Origin: Verrucomicrobiota bacterium
Lineage (GTDB): Bacteria; Verrucomicrobiota; Verrucomicrobiia; Opitutales; UBA2995
Assembly: GCA_027297085.1 (NCBI GenBank)
Contig: JAPUIL010000758.1
Location: 1-5,194 of the forward strand
Direction: 5' to 3'
DNA: 5,194 nucleotides
The notes below the pieces were generated by a model. That model was not told the DNA's origin, did no database searches, and worked only from the letters and a program-made list of their open reading frames with translations. Shown in pieces: positions 1-5,194 of this stretch (the first letter of the stretch is position 1; each line of letters begins with the position of its first letter). The position numbers and the translations under genes are program-made.

Positions 1-1
1 G

Positions 2-2314
2 ATTCTACTCACCCAGATTCAGCAGCCTGCATCCCGGCAAAAACAGATTGAGGTTCTGGCAAAATATTTTCGTACGGGAGCTTTTATCAAGCCTGCCTGG
101 GTAACTGTAATCCCTGCCTTAAAGGATCCTGGCTACGACACCCAGTTAGCTGATAACGCGGTAAAAAATTTAATATCTAGCCTGTATGGAGAAGAGCAGT
201 TTGGTGAAAATTTGCCATGGTTTGATGAGGGCAAGAAAGTCAGAACGATTGCCCGTTTTCCTCATTTTGATTTTCTCGCGCCAGCCTACTTTCATACGGG
301 CAATGAAGTTTATGCCAGGACATTGATTCGTCACATGGTGGATTTTACAAAAAACGCCCCAATTCGCCTTGCTAAAAACATCAATATTCAAACCGATTAC
401 ACAATCAACCCCTGGAATTGGGTGCTGCAGCACTGGCGCATCATGCGCTGGATTGATACTCTCGGCTTTTTGAAAGATTCTCCCTCATTAGCGGATTCCG
501 CTTACTTAAGAATCTTACTACATCTCTGGCAGGAGGTTGACTGGCTCGTCCCGCGTATCAATTTGGGGTTACATAACGGTACCCTGGGGAATCTTCGCGC
601 TGTTTTATATGCCAGTTTAAACTTCCCGGAAGTGAAAAATGCAGATGGCTGGTTTAGTGAAGCTCTCGGCTTATTTAGATCATTTATTGGAACCTATTTT
701 TACCCGGGTGAGGTCTCGGTTGAGCTGACATTGGGTTACTCCTCAGCCGTCCTTGCCCAGTGTTTGAAAATATATCGCGCTTTACCGGCCTCGACAATGA
801 AGGACAATATAGGCGATGCTCTGGAAAAGCTGGTCGACGGGCATGTTGGGTTAATGAAGCCTGACCGCAGCCTGCCGCGGTATGGCGATCATGGAAATTA
901 TGATTTGAGAATAGATTTACTCGAAAAGGCAGGACGGCTTTTTAATCGTCCAGATCTGTTATCTCTCACAATAGAAAATTCAAATCACCCGAATCCACCC
1001 TATCTTTCATTTCCGACTCAATCCCGGCCTTATTATCTCAGTGGTTATTATGCCATGCGCGATGGCTGGGGGAAAAATGCCCAGTATCTCTGTATGGACT
1101 CAGGTCCATTCGGCACCAATCACCAGCATGCAGACAAATTAAGTATTACAGTTTCAGCTGACGGAGCTAATTTTATTGTTGATCCTGGAACATCTATCTA
1201 CAATTCTACTCAACCCGGCCCTCGTTACGACCTGCGCTTTGGGTTTCTACACAACTCCATTACCATAGATGGCATCGATCAAAACGCCGGATGGGATCAG
1301 CATTATCAATTTGATGTTTTGGACAACAGATGGGTGACCAACCCGGTTTATGATTTTATCGAAGGTAGTTATGACTTTCGCTCAAGCGGGCTGGATATCA
1401 TACACAAACGCAGTATCTTCTACAAACGGGGAGAATACTGGCTGTTACTGGACGCATTGCAAGGATCTGGAACTTACAATCTTGAGAGCAATTTCCAATT
1501 CATGTTTGATATCGACCTTAAAATAAATCAGGACCGGATTACCGCACATGCGTCCGGTGGTGCGGAGCTCGGGATAGCGTCAGTGGTAGATGGCCTCAAT
1601 CCTACGGTAATCATGGGAGATACCACCAGCGCTCGAACACAATTTCCGGTTCGGTATCCCAATATCGATCATGTTACGGGCGGCCGAGGATGGGTCGGCG
1701 TTTTTGGCACCCATACTCCCTATGACCCGAATCATAGCCATGCTGCTCCGGCTGTCGTATTTTCGGGAAAAGTTACTTTGCCGCACACTTCGCTTCGCGT
1801 GCTTTCGCCGTCCAAAAACAAGAAGGCGAAACCCGTACACGTTTCCTGGCTGGACAGACAGGCAAACCACATTAGGGTTAGAATTGACCACCCGGATGCT
1901 GGTAAAGGGACATACGATATTTTCGATTTGAAACCGAATCCGAAGCTCAGTAACAGAATACGACCCGGCGACGAGAGCGGGTGGTGGCTGCGGGGTGTAG
2001 AAGGCACACTGACGGAGATTATATTCCTGAACAAAGATGAAATTGAATATGAATCAGGAGATTCACGCGTCAAATTAAAACTTTCTGAACCGGCGGAAGG
2101 CTATCTGGCCCGCAAAGACAAGGGTTGGCACCTCTATATCGACAAATATATTCAAAAGCCAATCATGATGCTGGAATTCCAAAATGTGCTGAATGGTTCG
2201 ACGAATGAAATATATATAAAAGACGAACAATCAAACCTTCTATTATATAACGAAACCGGAAACTCAGTTTCAGAATTGATACCCGGACACCCTTACAGAT
2301 TAACGCAAAATTGA
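2..2314 (+). CDS. Heparinase II/III-family polysaccharide lyase, 5'-truncated
   Basis: The frame is open from the left window edge to the TAA at 2312-2314, giving 770 residues with no start codon that must be used. An in-frame TTG at 212 is possible, but clear homology-like sequence continues upstream of it, so the gene begins outside the window. Residues about 1-340 look like the alpha/alpha toroid of the family. The beta-sandwich part starts near 345 and carries the family signature G368-P-F-G-T-N-H-Q-H-A-D378, followed by D394-P-G-T-S-I-Y-N401. Other family-like motifs are H191-N-G-T-L-G-N197, Y246 in an E-x4-Y context, and Y294-G-D-H-G298. By analogy with known members of this lyase superfamily, H191/N192, Y246 and H374 are the candidate catalytic residues; this is inference. 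Such enzymes cut uronate-containing polymers by beta-elimination, usually in the periplasm or outside the cell. The substrate (glycosaminoglycan, alginate, ulvan-like or other) cannot be read from the sequence. About 200 C-terminal residues beyond the core beta-sandwich look like extra beta-rich sequence. The signal peptide, if any, is not visible. It is probably the first visible gene of a three-gene operon. Confidence 0.88.
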   Translation: MLLTQIQQPASRQKQIEVLAKYFRTGAFIKPAWVTVIPALKDPGYDTQLADNAVKNLISSLYGEEQFGENLPWFDEGKKVRTIARFPHFDFLAPAYFHTGNEVYARTLIRHMVDFTKNAPIRLAKNINIQTDYTINPWNWVLQHWRIMRWIDTLGFLKDSPSLADSAYLRILLHLWQEVDWLVPRINLGLHNGTLGNLRAVLYASLNFPEVKNADGWFSEALGLFRSFIGTYFYPGEVSVELTLGYSSAVLAQCLKIYRALPASTMKDNIGDALEKLVDGHVGLMKPDRSLPRYGDHGNYDLRIDLLEKAGRLFNRPDLLSLTIENSNHPNPPYLSFPTQSRPYYLSGYYAMRDGWGKNAQYLCMDSGPFGTNHQHADKLSITVSADGANFIVDPGTSIYNSTQPGPRYDLRFGFLHNSITIDGIDQNAGWDQHYQFDVLDNRWVTNPVYDFIEGSYDFRSSGLDIIHKRSIFYKRGEYWLLLDALQGSGTYNLESNFQFMFDIDLKINQDRITAHASGGAELGIASVVDGLNPTVIMGDTTSARTQFPVRYPNIDHVTGGRGWVGVFGTHTPYDPNHSHAAPAVVFSGKVTLPHTSLRVLSPSKNKKAKPVHVSWLDRQANHIRVRIDHPDAGKGTYDIFDLKPNPKLSNRIRPGDESGWWLRGVEGTLTEIIFLNKDEIEYESGDSRVKLKLSEPAEGYLARKDKGWHLYIDKYIQKPIMMLEFQNVLNGSTNEIYIKDEQSNLLLYNETGNSVSELIPGHPYRLTQN

Positions 2315-2390
2315 ACTCGGAACATACAGATTTAAAAAGATTATTGCAAAACCTCGACGTTTTTTTTAGGCGGTAATCTGCTTTAACATA

Positions 2391-2396
2391 AAGGAG
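2391..2396 (+). promoter_or_regulatory. Ribosome binding site of the isomerase gene
   Basis: AAGGAG lies five bases before the ATG at 2402. It is a near-ideal Shine-Dalgarno sequence and fixes the start of the TIM-barrel gene. The rest of the 87-nt gap after the lyase stop is A+T-rich with a run of eight T, but it has no convincing hairpin or promoter. Confidence 0.8.
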
Positions 2397-2401
2397 AATT
2401 C

Positions 2402-3223
2402 ATGAAACTATCGCTGTATCGCCATTTGTGGGGCGTTGATGACCCGTGGGAAACGGTCTTCCCCAAAATAAAGGAACTTGGTTATAGCGGTATTGAAAGT
2501 CATTTGTCACAGGACAGGGATCAGCGGCGGCTGCTTCAAGATCTAATGAAACAACACGACTTTAGATTCATAGCGATGATCTTTACGGAAGGTAAATCGG
2601 TTGATGAACATATCGCTTCTTTTGAGAAACAGATTGTCGAAACTATCGGTTTTAAACCCGTTTTAATCAATTGTCATAGCGGTGCTGACGCCTGGACAAA
2701 ACAAGAAAGCAACCAGTTTTTTACCGAAGTTCTGAAAATCGAAAGCAGGCACGGCATCCCTGTTGCGCATGAAACCCACAGAGGCAGAATCCTCTACAAT
2801 CCATGGACAACCTATGGCTTGCTGAATCAATTTCTTGAATTAAAACTATGCAGCGACTTTAGTCATTGGGTATGCGTATGTGAGCGATTAATAGATGATC
2901 AAATCGAGATTATCGAAAAATGTGCTGAAAGAACCATTCACTTACACGCCCGTGTTGGCTATAACGAAGGCCCACAGGTTCCTGACCCGCGTGCACCGGA
3001 ATACCAAACGGAGTTGGAAACCCACGAGCACTGGTGGGACATAATCTGGGAAGCACAGAATAAGCAAGGAGTTAAAGAGTCGACACTGACACCCGAGTTT
3101 GGGCCACCGCCCTACCTTCAGACTCTTCCCCGCTCACAGGACCCGGTGGCAGATCTATGGGATATCTGTAACTGGCAGGCCAGGAGACAAGCAGAAAGAT
3201 TTTCCTCACAATATCAACATTAA
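2402..3223 (+). CDS. Sugar phosphate isomerase/epimerase-like TIM-barrel protein (AP endonuclease 2 fold)
   Basis: This is a complete 273-residue protein without a signal peptide, so it is cytoplasmic; the length is normal for the family. It opens with a beta strand (MKLSLYRHLWG) and a 'ELGYSGIESH' segment, as expected for the first two beta/alpha units of a xylose isomerase-like barrel. Four metal-ligand positions typical of this superfamily appear in the right order: E124 in H-E-T-H-R-G-R, D152 in C-S-D-F-S-H-W, H180 in H-L-H-A-R-V-G, and E232 in T-P-E-F-G-P-P-P-Y. H92 in N-C-H-S-G is a further likely active-site residue. Members isomerise or epimerise sugars or sugar acids, or act on inositol-type compounds; the exact substrate is not predictable here. 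The gene follows a polysaccharide lyase and precedes a carbohydrate-binding lipoprotein by 4 nt, so a role in converting the released monosaccharide is likely but inferred. The start at 2402 is supported by AAGGAG at 2391-2396. The cysteine cluster near 150-160 (C150, C158, C160) is unusual but could be incidental. Confidence 0.88.
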   Translation: MKLSLYRHLWGVDDPWETVFPKIKELGYSGIESHLSQDRDQRRLLQDLMKQHDFRFIAMIFTEGKSVDEHIASFEKQIVETIGFKPVLINCHSGADAWTKQESNQFFTEVLKIESRHGIPVAHETHRGRILYNPWTTYGLLNQFLELKLCSDFSHWVCVCERLIDDQIEIIEKCAERTIHLHARVGYNEGPQVPDPRAPEYQTELETHEHWWDIIWEAQNKQGVKESTLTPEFGPPPYLQTLPRSQDPVADLWDICNWQARRQAERFSSQYQH

Positions 3224-3227
3224 TCAC

Positions 3228-4034
3228 ATGAAAAGACAAAAAAGACAAATATGCGCGGCTGAAATCATGGCGGCGGTTGGCATCGCTGCAAGTTTGACTC
3301 TCTCTATTTCTTGCAACGAAAATCAAAAAGGAAAACTTCATATGAATCGAGCAGACCAAGACACCGCCTTGCCAGAATATAACTGCAGAAAAATATCCGA
3401 CGGGATAAATTTAACAGGGAAGCTGGACGACCCAATCTGGTTTAATGCAAAACCGATTAAACTGCTTGATGCGGTATCCGGAAATCCGGGGCGCTTTTCC
3501 ACTCAAGTTCGAGTTTTATATGATGATGCGTTTCTTTATGTCGGGTTTCAATGTGAAGACACCTATGTTTGGGGGACGGTTACAGAGAGAGATGGCCCGA
3601 TTTGGAATGAAGAATGTGTGGAAGTATTTGTCAATCCCGCCAATGTCGCTCATCAATATTATGAAATCAATGTCAGTCCAAAAAATATCATTTTCGATTC
3701 TGTGATTCTAAACCGACGCACATCTAAAAAACCCGATGAGACGTTCATCGGACTACCGGAATGGAACCCTGAGAGTCTTCTTACTGCTACGCATATCGAA
3801 GGAGAGACAGATCATCCTGGAAAGGCACAGGGCTGGAGCGCGGAATTGGCTATCCCTTTTGCAGCACTTATCGGCGCGCCAAATGTTCCCCCGCGGCCAG
3901 GCGATGTATGGCGTATAAATTTTTATCGCATTGATTCTCCCAAGAAAAATATGAGAGAACATTATGCCTGGAGCCAAACAGGCAGAGAGGCTTTTCATCT
4001 ACCCTGGAGATTCGGCATTATTAGATTCGAATAA
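3228..4034 (+). CDS. Secreted CBM9/DOMON-like carbohydrate-binding lipoprotein
   Basis: The ATG at 3228 gives 268 residues. It was chosen because it follows the isomerase stop by 4 nt and starts a plausible signal peptide: basic MKRQKRQ, a hydrophobic stretch around 13-27, then C29. The frame is open further upstream, but that would overlap the isomerase heavily. The cysteine context S-I-S-C29 is a non-canonical lipobox (serine at -3), so lipid attachment is likely but not certain. Residues about 55-268 match the family 9 carbohydrate-binding/DOMON-like pattern: G64-K-L-D-D-P-I-W71 at the start, 'LYVGFQCED' near 104-111, W126-N-E-E-C-V-E-V-F134, 'GWSAELAIPFAAL' in the second half, then 'GDVWRINFYRID', 'HYAWSQT' and the closing R-F-G-I-I-R-F-E. 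Such domains bind sugars or occasionally haem and often accompany glycan-degrading enzymes; no catalytic role is evident. It probably displays or captures glycan at the cell surface for the lyase upstream. The ribosome binding site before 3228 is poor, so translational coupling to the isomerase is likely. An alternative internal start exists at 3342. Confidence 0.82.
   Translation: MKRQKRQICAAEIMAAVGIAASLTLSISCNENQKGKLHMNRADQDTALPEYNCRKISDGINLTGKLDDPIWFNAKPIKLLDAVSGNPGRFSTQVRVLYDDAFLYVGFQCEDTYVWGTVTERDGPIWNEECVEVFVNPANVAHQYYEINVSPKNIIFDSVILNRRTSKKPDETFIGLPEWNPESLLTATHIEGETDHPGKAQGWSAELAIPFAALIGAPNVPPRPGDVWRINFYRIDSPKKNMREHYAWSQTGREAFHLPWRFGIIRFE
3328..3344 (+). promoter_or_regulatory. Internal Shine-Dalgarno and ATG within the CBM9-like gene
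   Basis: AAGGA at 3328-3332 is followed nine bases later by an in-frame ATG at 3342 (Met39 of the long form). It is a better ribosome binding site than anything before 3228. Use of this start would give a 230-residue protein lacking the signal peptide but keeping the whole binding domain. It may be chance, because the region is A-rich. Confidence 0.3.
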
Positions 4035-4064
4035 AGCTAAGTTTCGCGTTGGATTGCCATCTGA

Positions 4065-4100
4065 AGGCTGGGGCTTCAACTCTCGCTTCCCACCCAGCCT
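4065..4100. other. Hairpin between the convergent genes
   Basis: AGGCTGGG (4065-4072) and CCCAGCCT (4093-4100) can pair as a perfect 8-bp G+C-rich stem with a 20-nt loop. It lies 30 bases after the stop of the CBM9-like gene and about 70 bases past the stop of the minus-strand lipoprotein gene, where a bidirectional terminator would sit. Neither side is followed by a T-run, so classic intrinsic termination is not shown. The rest of the 137-nt gap holds nothing I recognise. Confidence 0.35.
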
Positions 4101-4171
4101 CAGAATACACTATTGCAAGCAATTCACGCGGCACCCTGGTCGGCTCCAGCGAGCAGTAGATGGCCGAACTG

Positions 4172-4774
4172 TTATTTCCCCCCTCTTGTTCTAATGCTCT
4201 CTAACATCTGGGCCCACCTAGGCAAGAATGCATCACGTGCGTTCTCTGTGGGGGCCACGAAACTGAGTAAGAATGCCTCGCCTTCGCGAAAGCCCATCAC
4301 GCTGACCCCCCAATTCCTACCATCTTGCGTCTCGACGCTGTAAGCCTCCGACTCGAAAACTATCATATTCTGCGGGCTAATTGGTTCTTGCCAAGCAAAG
4401 AAATCCGCATTTAGATCCAGCAAATCATCAAGAGTAGGATTGTTAGGGAGCCCAATACTCCGCATGAAACTTATATCTCGGTGATCGAGAGTAACCTGGT
4501 AGCCACTCACAGAAAAAACTGCACCACGAAGCGCTCGCTGATGATCCTCATGCAACTCACTAATCACAGTGAGGGGAGGTTGTGTGTCGACGAACCAGCC
4601 AGTAGGGTAGTCGATACTGTATCCGAAATCGGGGAACTCATATGTTTCCGACCGCTTAAACTCATGAGAGTCTTGAGGGTCCAGCTGGGTTGGACTCGGC
4701 GCGCAACTTGCTAACAGAAAGGCAGCTACAGTCACGAAAATGAGTTTCGTCCTTACAACTCTAGAGATCTCCAT
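4172..4774 (-). CDS. Lipoprotein with PsbP-like/DUF1795-type domain
   Basis: This is a complete 200-residue protein reading leftward. Two adjacent ATG codons (4777-4775 and 4774-4772) are possible starts. The second is preferred because GGAGG then sits six bases away rather than three. The N-terminus has basic residues (R5, R8, K10), a hydrophobic core, and a canonical lipobox L21-A-S-C24, so it is exported and lipid-anchored. A short polar linker follows. The segment F50-G-Y-S-I-D-Y-P-T-G-W60 is the hallmark opening of PsbP-like/DUF1795-type domains. The C-terminal part has alternating beta strands and ends with an 'RWAQMLESIRTRGGK' tail, as in that group, where the last helix is often followed by a 'SI' motif. 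The molecular function of such bacterial lipoproteins is generally unknown, and I assign none. The gene converges on the carbohydrate operon, is not part of it, and has hairpin-rich DNA directly upstream. Family assignment rests on the short motif and overall layout. Confidence 0.82.
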   Translation of the reverse strand: MEISRVVRTKLIFVTVAAFLLASCAPSPTQLDPQDSHEFKRSETYEFPDFGYSIDYPTGWFVDTQPPLTVISELHEDHQRALRGAVFSVSGYQVTLDHRDISFMRSIGLPNNPTLDDLLDLNADFFAWQEPISPQNMIVFESEAYSVETQDGRNWGVSVMGFREGEAFLLSFVAPTENARDAFLPRWAQMLESIRTRGGK

Positions 4775-4780
4775 CATCTT

Positions 4781-4785
4781 CCTCC
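4781..4785 (-). promoter_or_regulatory. Ribosome binding site of the minus-strand lipoprotein gene
   Basis: On the minus strand this reads GGAGG, in the context ccactGGAGGaagATGATG. Spacing is three bases to the first ATG and six to the second, which favours initiation at 4774. No convincing -35/-10 promoter pair was found in the 80 bases further upstream. Confidence 0.75.
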
Positions 4786-4862
4786 AGTGGCTATATGATT
4801 ACCATCAGCACACACATCGCGGTCAGTCGGTGCAAACACTTAAGAACCACCAAACGTTAGAT

Positions 4863-4889
4863 TAGCCGGTACACCTCAGCTTCCGGCTA
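4863..4889. repeat. Inverted repeat, 7-bp stem
   Basis: TAGCCGG at 4863-4869 is the exact inverse complement of CCGGCTA at 4883-4889, with a 13-nt loop. It marks the left limit of the hairpin-rich region and lies about 90 bases upstream of the lipoprotein start on the minus strand. Confidence 0.6.
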
Positions 4890-4935
4890 CTCTGCAAGGA
4901 GACAGATGGCTCTCCCGAGTTCCCAGGCTACCCCT

Positions 4936-4945
4936 ATGTGCACAT
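4936..4945. repeat. Perfect 10-bp palindrome
   Basis: ATGTGCACAT is fully self-complementary with no spacer. It could be a protein-binding dyad or, if transcribed, part of an RNA dimer or long-range pairing. It may be chance; it lies between two hairpins of the candidate RNA. Confidence 0.4.
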
Positions 4946-4970
4946 GCCCCGGTCTAAGACCCCGGGAGGT

Positions 4971-5003
4971 GTCCTGGATACTTGCGCATTACGCACTCAG
5001 GAC
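4971..5003. repeat. Two-tier hairpin
   Basis: The outer stem is GTCCTG (4971-4976) with CAGGAC (4998-5003). An asymmetric internal loop of six and two bases follows, and then an inner stem TGCG (4983-4986) with CGCA (4992-4995) closed by five bases. An interrupted stem of this form is more typical of functional RNA than of random sequence. Confidence 0.55.
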
Positions 5004-5039
5004 TGCTGCCTTCCACCGTTTCCAGAGCGTCGGCTTTCA

Positions 5040-5057
5040 TCCCGATTGACATCGGGA
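5040..5057. repeat. Perfect 7-bp hairpin with 4-nt loop
   Basis: TCCCGAT (5040-5046) pairs exactly with ATCGGGA (5051-5057) around a four-base loop. This is the tightest single hairpin in the window. No T-run follows on either strand, so it is not a typical intrinsic terminator. Confidence 0.6.
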
Positions 5058-5105
5058 CATATCCTTAATGACCACGACTATACAAATTTCGGGGCTCAAT
5101 AACGC

Positions 5106-5189
5106 AGCCTGCACACTTGCTTCGTCTGGCTTCGGACGCCCGTTACCGGGCTTACCCGCAGACGTCACTACTGACCTGCTCGCTAGGCT
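5106..5189 (-). repeat. Nested three-stem structure with GNRA-type loop
   Basis: Three stems nest inside each other: AGCCT/AGGCT (5106-5110 with 5185-5189), CGTCTG/CAGACG (5123-5128 with 5159-5164), and GCCCG/CGGGC (5138-5142 with 5147-5151). On the minus strand the apical loop is GTAA, which fits the stable GNRA tetraloop class. On the plus strand it is TTAC and has no such property, which gives the structure a direction. The outermost 5-bp pairing is weak evidence; the inner two are stronger. Confidence 0.5.
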
Positions 5190-5194
5190 TTAGT

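Larger units (their letters stand above)
4863..5194 (-). ncRNA. Candidate structured non-coding RNA or mobile-element end, cut by the window edge
   Basis: No credible gene lies in the 417 bases right of the lipoprotein start. From 4863 on, the DNA turns G+C-rich and can fold into a row of hairpins: 4863-4869 with 4883-4889 (7 bp); 4948-4952 with 4962-4966 (5 bp), or alternatively 4912-4917 with 4963-4968 (6 bp); 4971-4976 with 4998-5003 around an inner 4983-4986/4992-4995 stem; 5040-5046 with 5051-5057 (7 bp, 4-nt loop); and a nested three-stem unit at 5106-5189. The minus strand is preferred because the 5143-5146 loop is then GTAA, a GNRA-type tetraloop, and because transcription would run toward the lipoprotein gene. 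The overall look recalls non-coding parts of group II intron or other retroelement-like repeats, but I found no domain V, no intron boundary and no reverse transcriptase, so its identity is open. It could also be a long structured leader of the lipoprotein mRNA. The element probably continues past the window edge. Confidence 0.4.

Noticed and set aside
212..214. TTG as the true start of the lyase
   Set aside because: The same frame is open to the window edge and the upstream residues look like the expected N-terminal helical region. No Shine-Dalgarno precedes the TTG.
1580..2073. Overlapping frames on both strands inside the lyase gene
   Set aside because: They lack domain-like sequence and start signals and are shadows of the well-supported lyase frame.
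2345..2376. Intrinsic terminator between the lyase and the isomerase (AAAAC...GTTTT plus a T-run)
   Set aside because: The possible stem is only five A+T-rich pairs and the T-run is part of the stem, so it is too weak to call.
3099..3227. Extended N-terminus of the CBM9-like protein overlapping the isomerase gene
   Set aside because: The 43 extra residues would overlap the conserved isomerase C-terminus and would bury the signal peptide. The start at 3228 fits both the operon spacing and the export signal.
4786..4862. Sigma-70-type promoter for the minus-strand lipoprotein gene
   Set aside because: TTGCAC and TAATCAT-like hexamers occur but are about 28 bases apart, too far for a standard promoter.
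4906..5046. A 46-codon plus-strand reading frame starting with ATG at 4906
   Set aside because: It has no ribosome binding site at useful distance beyond a chance purine run, its composition is dominated by the hairpin sequences, and there is no recognisable domain. It looks like a by-product of the structured DNA.
5068..5193. A 41-codon plus-strand reading frame (begins MTTTIQIS) over the nested stems
   Set aside because: It is entirely embedded in self-complementary sequence and has no upstream Shine-Dalgarno. Short frames of this kind are often annotated over structured non-coding elements. I do not count it as a gene.
4863..5194. A complete group II intron
   Set aside because: No domain V hairpin, no conserved intron start in a sensible place, and no intron-encoded reverse transcriptase are visible. 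At most a fragment or a different structured element is present.

Overview
The window suggests a polysaccharide-degrading bacterium from an environmental or host-associated community. Shine-Dalgarno-type start sites, lipoprotein signal peptides and dense gene packing all indicate bacteria. The gene mix (a heparinase II/III-type lyase, a TIM-barrel sugar isomerase and a CBM9/DOMON-like lipoprotein) is common in carbohydrate-rich lineages such as Poribacteria, Latescibacterota, Planctomycetota/Verrucomicrobiota/Lentisphaerota or Hydrogenedentes. I cannot assign a phylum from sequence reading alone. The last lipoprotein has a 'SIDYPTGW' signature that I associate with PsbP-like/DUF1795-type proteins, which are frequent in Chloroflexota among others.

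Layout. Positions 2-2314 (+) hold the C-terminal 770 residues of a heparinase II/III-family polysaccharide lyase whose 5' end lies outside the window. After an 87-nt gap, 2402-3223 (+) encodes a sugar phosphate isomerase/epimerase-like TIM-barrel protein with a strong ribosome binding site. Only 4 nt later, 3228-4034 (+) encodes a secreted, probably lipid-anchored CBM9/DOMON-like carbohydrate-binding protein. These three genes look like one operon for taking up and breaking down a uronate-containing polymer: bind at the surface, cleave by beta-elimination, and convert the released sugar inside the cell. The substrate is not determined.

From 4035 the organisation changes. A short gap with an 8-bp hairpin separates the operon from a convergent minus-strand gene (4172-4774) for a 200-residue lipoprotein. 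Upstream of that gene, 4786-5194 carries no credible coding sequence. Its part from about 4863 to the window edge is G+C-rich and full of hairpins, including a nested stack of three stems whose apical loop reads as a GNRA tetraloop on the minus strand. The most economical reading is a structured non-coding RNA or the end of a mobile/retroelement-like repeat, running in the same direction as the lipoprotein gene. This is the least explained part of the window.
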